From Burkholderiales bacterium (GTDB lineage Bacteria > Pseudomonadota > Gammaproteobacteria > Burkholderiales > Burkholderiaceae_C): DNA of 64,000 nucleotides. Position 1 is the stretch's first letter; each line of letters starts with the position of its first letter. The notes under the pieces were generated by a model. The model saw nothing but the letters and a program-made list of their open reading frames with translations, ran no database searches and had not been told where the DNA came from. The translations under genes and the position numbers were made by a program. This document shows positions 57,399 through 64,000 of the stretch, piece by piece. The stretch lies in the NCBI GenBank assembly GCA_947453625.1, contig CANGHK010000003.1:1-64000 (forward strand), read 5' to 3'.

Positions 57399-58886
57399 TC
57401 AGCCCAGCCCGTGGCGCGGCGCGGTCTGGCGCGACCAGCGCGCCTCGACATAGAGGCCGAGGTAGGCCCGCGCCGGGCCGGCCCAGGACAGGTCTTGCGC
57501 CATGCCGCGCAGCATCACCGCGCGCCACCCTTCCCCATCGCGCCGAAGCGCCAGCGCCCGCATCACGGCGGCCTCCAGCGCGGCCGGCGTGGCGGCGTCG
57601 AAGACGAAACCGGTCTGGCGCTCGGAAGGTCCCTCGCACACCGTGTCGGCCAGCCCGCCCACCCGGCGCACCAGCGGCAGCGTGCCGTAGCGCAGGCCGT
57701 AGAGCTGGGTCAGCCCGCAGGGCTCGAACCGCGAGGGCACGGCGATCACGTCGGCGCCGGCCACCAGTTGATGGGCGCGCGTCTCGTCGTAGCCGATGTA
57801 CACCGCCACCCGGCCGGGGTGGGCCTGCTCGGCCATCCGGAAGGCGGTCTCCAACGCCGGCTCGCCGGTGCCCTGCACCGCGAACTGCACGCCTGCGCGC
57901 ACCAGGGTGGGCAGCGCCGCGAGCACCAGGTCCAAGCCCTTCTGCGCGGTGAGCCGGCTCACCACCGCGACGATCATGGCCTCGTCATCGCGCGCCAGGC
58001 CCATCTGCCCCTGCAGGGCGTGGCGACAGGCGCGTTTGCCCGCCAGGCGGTCGCGGTCGTAGCGGGCTGCGATGGCCGCGTCCGCAGCCGGGCTCCAGAC
58101 CGCCTCGTCGATGCCGTTGAGGATGCCGACGACATCGCCGGCCCGGCTCCGGACCACGCCGTCCAGACCACAGCCGAACTCCTGCGTCGCGATCTCGGCC
58201 GCGTAGCTCGGGCTGACGGTGGTGACCTTGTCGGCAAACTTCAGACCGGCCTTCATGAACGACAGCTGGCCGTGGAACTCGATGCCCGAGGGCGACATGA
58301 AGCGCGAACTCAGCCCCATCAGCGCCCAATCGTGGTGCGGAAACAAGCCCTGAAAAGCCAGGTTGTGCACCGTGAAGACCGAGGCCGCCTGGGTCGGCAG
58401 GTGGTCGGCGATGTAGGCGCAGGCCAGCGCGGCATGCCAGTCGTGCGCATGCACGACATCGGGCACCCAGGCCGGGTCGGCGTCGTCGGCGGCCAGATGC
58501 GCCGCCACCCAGCCCAGCAGCGCAAAGCGCTGCAAGTTGTCGGGCCACTCCAGGCCGTCGCCGGCCTGGTAGGGGCCACCGCCGCGGCGGTAGAGGTGCG
58601 GAGCGTCGATCACATAGACCGGCAACTGGCTGCCTGGCATGCGGCCCAGCAGCAGGCGCACCCGCAGCGCACCGAAACAGGCACCGATGTCGACCACCAA
58701 CCGCGCCCCCTGCACCGCGTCCAGGATCGCCGGCAGGCCGGGCAGCAGCAGCCGCACCTCGGCGCCGGCCTGGGCCTGGGCCGGCGGCAGCGCGGCCACC
58801 ACGTCGGCCAGGCCGCCGGTCTTGACCAGCGGGTAGACCTCGGCGGCGACGTGCAGGACCTTCAGGCCGGACGGGCGATCGCTCAT
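57399..58886 (-). CDS. glgA: Glycogen synthase (ADP-glucose, GT5)
   Basis: This 495-aa glycosyltransferase elongates alpha-1,4-glucan from ADP-glucose. The N-terminal motif [19 protein letters not shown] holds the KTGGL ADP-glucose site. The catalytic core shows [44 protein letters not shown] and the C-terminal [29 protein letters not shown] with the conserved Glu. The length is normal (about 480-500 aa). Its start overlaps the glgC stop by four bases, so synthesis of substrate and polymer is coupled. It ends near a 71-bp repeat array. Confidence 0.96.
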   Translation of the reverse strand: MSDRPSGLKVLHVAAEVYPLVKTGGLADVVAALPPAQAQAGAEVRLLLPGLPAILDAVQGARLVVDIGACFGALRVRLLLGRMPGSQLPVYVIDAPHLYRRGGGPYQAGDGLEWPDNLQRFALLGWVAAHLAADDADPAWVPDVVHAHDWHAALACAYIADHLPTQAASVFTVHNLAFQGLFPHHDWALMGLSSRFMSPSGIEFHGQLSFMKAGLKFADKVTTVSPSYAAEIATQEFGCGLDGVVRSRAGDVVGILNGIDEAVWSPAADAAIAARYDRDRLAGKRACRHALQGQMGLARDDEAMIVAVVSRLTAQKGLDLVLAALPTLVRAGVQFAVQGTGEPALETAFRMAEQAHPGRVAVYIGYDETRAHQLVAGADVIAVPSRFEPCGLTQLYGLRYGTLPLVRRVGGLADTVCEGPSERQTGFVFDAATPAALEAAVMRALALRRDGEGWRAVMLRGMAQDLSWAGPARAYLGLYVEARWSRQTAPRHGLG

Positions 58887-60193
58887 GCGTCGGTCGAACC
58901 CGCGCTCTTGCCCATGCCCATGCTGGCGCTCGCCAGCGCCGTCAACATGCCGCGGGTGACCAGGGTCACCCCCTGCTCGCTGCGGTGGAAGCGCCTGGCG
59001 TCGTCTTCGGCGTTCTCGCCGATCACCATGCCATCGGGGATGCTGCAGCCGCGGTCGACGATCACCTTGGTCAGCCGGGCGTGGCGGCCAATCTGCACCT
59101 CGGGCAGCAGCACGCTCCAGTTGACATGGCTGTACGAATGCACCCGCACGCTGGAGAACAGCACCGAGCGGAACACGCTGCCCGAGACGATGCAGCCGCC
59201 CGACACCATCGACTCGACCGCCAGGCCGCGCCGGTCGGGCTGGTTGTGGACGAACTTGGCAGGTGGCAGCTGGGCCTGGTAAGTCCAGATCGGCCAGCGC
59301 GTGTCGTAGAGGTTGAGCTCAGGGTCGGTGGCGGTCAGGTCGATGTTGGCGTCCCAGTAGGCGTCTATCGTGCCGACGTCGCGCCAGTAGGGCTGCATGC
59401 CCCCCTTGTTGCCGACGCAGCTCAGCTCGTAGGGGTGGGCCACGGCCTGGCCGCCCCTCACCGCGGCGGGGATGATGTCCTTGCCGAAATCATGGGTCGA
59501 GTTCGGATCAGCCATGTCGCGCTCGAGCTCCTTGTACAGGTAGCGGGCGTTGAAGATGTAGATCCCCATGCTGGCCAGGCTGCGCTCGGGCTGGCCGGGC
59601 AAGGTCGGCGGATCGGCCGGTTTCTCGACGAAGTCGATGATCCGGCGCTGCTCGTCGATGGCCATCACGCCGAAGGCACTGGCCTCGGCGCGCGAGACCT
59701 CGATGCAGCCGACGGTGCATTCGCGGCCATGGCGCACATGGTCGGCCAGCATCAGCGCGTAGTTCATCTTGTAGACATGGTCGCCGGCCAGCACCACGAT
59801 GTAGTCGGCACCGTAGGCCGCCAGGATGTCCTGGTTCTGGTAGACCGCGTCGGCCGTGCCTCGGTACCAGCTGTCCTCGTCGACCCGCTGCTGCGCCGGC
59901 AACAGGTCGACGAACTCGTTCATCTCGGTCTTCAGGAAGGCCCAGCCGCGCTGCAGGTGGCGCAGCAGGCTGTGGCTCTTGTACTGGGTGATCACGCCGA
60001 TGCGCCGGATGCCCGAATTCAGGCAGTTCGACAACGCGAAGTCGATGATGCGGAACTTGCCCCCGAAATACACCGCCGGCTTGGCCCGGCGATCGGTCAG
60101 GTCTTTGAGGCGGCTGCCGCGTCCACCTGCCAGCACCAGCGCCACGGTGCGCTTGGGCAGGTCGAAGCTGGATGCGAGTTCGCTGTTGGCCAT
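58883..60193 (-). CDS. glgC: Glucose-1-phosphate adenylyltransferase
   Basis: This 436-aa enzyme makes ADP-glucose from glucose-1-phosphate and ATP, the committed step of glycogen synthesis. The nucleotide loop is [56 protein letters not shown] and [10 protein letters not shown] (metal-binding Asp) follow. A C-terminal beta-helix carries the regulatory sites. An AAGGAGA ribosome site precedes the ATG. It is divergent from glgP across 203 bases (60194-60396), where no clear regulatory motif was seen. Confidence 0.97.
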   Translation of the reverse strand: MANSELASSFDLPKRTVALVLAGGRGSRLKDLTDRRAKPAVYFGGKFRIIDFALSNCLNSGIRRIGVITQYKSHSLLRHLQRGWAFLKTEMNEFVDLLPAQQRVDEDSWYRGTADAVYQNQDILAAYGADYIVVLAGDHVYKMNYALMLADHVRHGRECTVGCIEVSRAEASAFGVMAIDEQRRIIDFVEKPADPPTLPGQPERSLASMGIYIFNARYLYKELERDMADPNSTHDFGKDIIPAAVRGGQAVAHPYELSCVGNKGGMQPYWRDVGTIDAYWDANIDLTATDPELNLYDTRWPIWTYQAQLPPAKFVHNQPDRRGLAVESMVSGGCIVSGSVFRSVLFSSVRVHSYSHVNWSVLLPEVQIGRHARLTKVIVDRGCSIPDGMVIGENAEDDARRFHRSEQGVTLVTRGMLTALASASMGMGKSAGSTDA

Positions 60194-60396
60194 GCTGTCG
60201 GGTCTCCTTGCACCACTGTCAGGGTGCCAGCGCCATTGCCGGCATCAGCGTGGTTACAAATTGGATGGTGCCATGGCTTGCTGCCCATTTCCGCGCACAG
60301 GGCATGAATAATGCTCTGTAACCTCGCGGTGATGCGGCCAGGGCCGCTGCGCCGTCACGATCTCCCGTCTGCACCCCGAACCGGATCAAGCTGCCC

Positions 60397-62835
<2,439 letters not shown>

Positions 62836-62891
62836 CGCCCGGTGGCGTGCCGGCCACGCGCCACCCACCCATTCCCCACTACAGTGACGGC

Positions 62892-64000
62892 ATGCTGAGT
62901 TCCAACGACATCGACCTGATACGCCACGGCCGCTGCGGCGACCCCTTCGCCTTGCTCGGGCTGCACCGAGACGCCGACGGGCAGGCCTGGGTGCGCGCGT
63001 TTCTGCCCGGTGCAGACAAGGTGGCGGTGCTGGGCGCGACCGATGGCCGTGGCCTGGGCACGCTGCTGCGCTGCCACGCCGACGGTCTGTTCGAAGGCCC
63101 GGTGGCGCTGGCCGCGGGCGTCCCGTCGCATCCCGCGGCCTACCGGCTGCAGGTCCGCTGGGCCGACGGCAGCCGCCAGACCCTGGAAGACCCCTACCGC
63201 TTCGGCCCGCTGCTCGGCGAAATGGACGCCTGGCTGCTGGCAGAGGGCACCCACCTGCGGCCGTTCGAGGTGTTGGGCGCCAGCCCGCGCATCCACCAGG
63301 GCGTGGCTGGCACCGGTTTTGCCGTCTGGGCGCCCAACGCCACCCGGGTCAGCGTGGTCGGCGATTTCAACCACTGGAACGGCGCCCGCCACCCGATGCG
63401 GCTGCGCCGCGAATGCGGCGTCTGGGAGCTTTTCATCCCGGGGATCGAGGTCGGCGCGCGCTACAAATACGAGTTGCTCGGGCCGCAGGGCGAGTTGCTG
63501 CCGCACAAAGCCGACCCGATGGCGCGCGCCGCCGAACTGCGCCCGGGTACCGCCAGCGTGGTCGCGGCCATGCCCGCGCCAGTGCCGCCATCGACCGCCC
63601 GCCAGGCCGCCAACGCGCTGGGCGCGCCTGTCAGCATCTACGAGGTGCACCTGGGTTCGTGGCGGCGCAAGCCCGAGGAGGGCAACCGATGGCTGAACTG
63701 GGACGAACTGGCCGACAGCCTGATCCCCTACGCACGCGGCCTGGGCTTCAGCCATGTCGAGTTGCTGCCGATCAGCGAACACCCTTTCGACGCCTCCTGG
63801 GGCTACCAGCCGCTGGGACTCTATGCGCCGACGGCGCGGTTTGGCGATCCATCAGGCTTCGCGCGCTTCGTCGAGCGCGCCCACGCCGCGGACCTGGGCG
63901 TGATCCTGGACTGGGTGCCGGCGCATTTCCCAACCGATGCCCATGGGCTGGGCAACTTCGACGGCACCCACCTCTACGAGTATGCCGACCCGCGTGAGGG
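62892..64000 (+). CDS. glgB: 1,4-alpha-glucan branching enzyme, 3' partial
   Basis: This 369-residue N-terminal part of a GH13 branching enzyme runs off the window end without a stop. It begins MLSSNDIDLIRHGRCGDPFALLGLHRD, the GlgB N1 module. It then shows the CBM48 module with TGFAVWAPNATRVSVVGDFNHWNGARHPM, and the start of the catalytic barrel: SIYEVHLGSWRRK, FSHVELLPISEHPFDASWGYQPLGLYAPTARFG, GVILDWVPAHFPTDAHGL and FDGTHLYEYADPREG. These last blocks are diagnostic for GlgB. The ATG at 62892 lies 57 bases after glgP. With glgA, glgC and glgP it completes a glycogen gene set apart from a debranching enzyme, which would lie beyond the window. Confidence 0.96.
   Translation, partial: MLSSNDIDLIRHGRCGDPFALLGLHRDADGQAWVRAFLPGADKVAVLGATDGRGLGTLLRCHADGLFEGPVALAAGVPSHPAAYRLQVRWADGSRQTLEDPYRFGPLLGEMDAWLLAEGTHLRPFEVLGASPRIHQGVAGTGFAVWAPNATRVSVVGDFNHWNGARHPMRLRRECGVWELFIPGIEVGARYKYELLGPQGELLPHKADPMARAAELRPGTASVVAAMPAPVPPSTARQAANALGAPVSIYEVHLGSWRRKPEEGNRWLNWDELADSLIPYARGLGFSHVELLPISEHPFDASWGYQPLGLYAPTARFGDPSGFARFVERAHAADLGVILDWVPAHFPTDAHGLGNFDGTHLYEYADPRE

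Noticed and set aside
57193-57639. Minus-strand open frame running through the 71-bp repeats into glgA
   Set aside because: It is out of frame with glgA and its repeated peptide simply follows the DNA repeat. No ribosome site or family match.

Overview
The window is a chromosomal segment of a GC-rich Gram-negative bacterium, most likely a betaproteobacterium of the order Burkholderiales. The evidence is a Burkholderiales-type trimeric porin, a Bug-type (TctC) periplasmic binding protein, the conserved block rimP-nusA-infB-rbfA-truB-typA, and dense translational overlaps with uniformly high third-position GC. No rRNA, insertion sequence, prophage or CRISPR array is visible. The genus is not determinable from the sequence alone.

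Region 1 (1-11.9 kb): a tightly overlapping complex I operon, nuoD(partial)-E-F-G-H-I-J-K-L-M-N. Its NuoG is short (491 aa) and its NuoF has variant motifs. Region 2 (11.9-20.5 kb): a stand-alone cyclic-nucleotide-binding-domain protein on the minus strand. It is followed on the plus strand by an NfnA/NfnB-like flavin iron-sulfur pair, a gamma-alpha fused plus beta 2-oxoacid (probably 2-oxoglutarate):acceptor oxidoreductase, and a 736-aa protein. That last protein looks like a PFOR C-terminal domain that has lost its thiamine-diphosphate site and gained a small [4Fe-4S] domain. Region 3 (20.5-28.6 kb): a porin, a MenG/UbiE methyltransferase, MenA, a Bug protein, and an frdCAB operon strikingly like the di-haem menaquinol:fumarate reductase of Wolinella. 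Region 4 (28.8-32.4 kb): an alpha/beta hydrolase, a wax ester synthase/DGAT with a glycine-zipper tail, and an EamA transporter.

Region 5 (32.6-42.1 kb): the translation block typA-truB-rbfA-infB-nusA-rimP (minus strand) diverging from fabI. Region 6 (42.2-48.8 kb): a basic amino acid decarboxylase, NfeD and SPFH membrane proteins, a DUF2237-like protein, tRNA-Ser(GGA), a cyclopropane-fatty-acid-synthase-like enzyme and a flavodoxin-like protein. Region 7 (48.8-57.4 kb): a Crp/Fnr regulator divergent from a translationally coupled kinase-kinase-response regulator set, in which the second kinase looks catalytically degenerate. A universal-stress-protein remnant and a CheB-CheR-PAS fusion follow. 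Region 8 (57.4-64 kb): glycogen metabolism, glgA and glgC (minus) divergent from glgP and glgB (plus, running off the window).

The most interesting feature is a coherent anaerobic redox module. Fumarate reductase, late menaquinone synthesis, the Nfn/2-oxoacid oxidoreductase cluster and the storage-lipid acyltransferase each have an intergenic site matching the FNR/ANR core TTGA-N6-TCAA. One site is a perfect TTGAT-N4-ATCAA. A Crp/Fnr protein is also encoded in the window. A plausible reading is that, without oxygen, the cell runs complex I onto menaquinone, disposes of electrons by fumarate reduction and reductive or oxidative 2-oxoglutarate chemistry, and shifts carbon between glycogen and neutral lipid.
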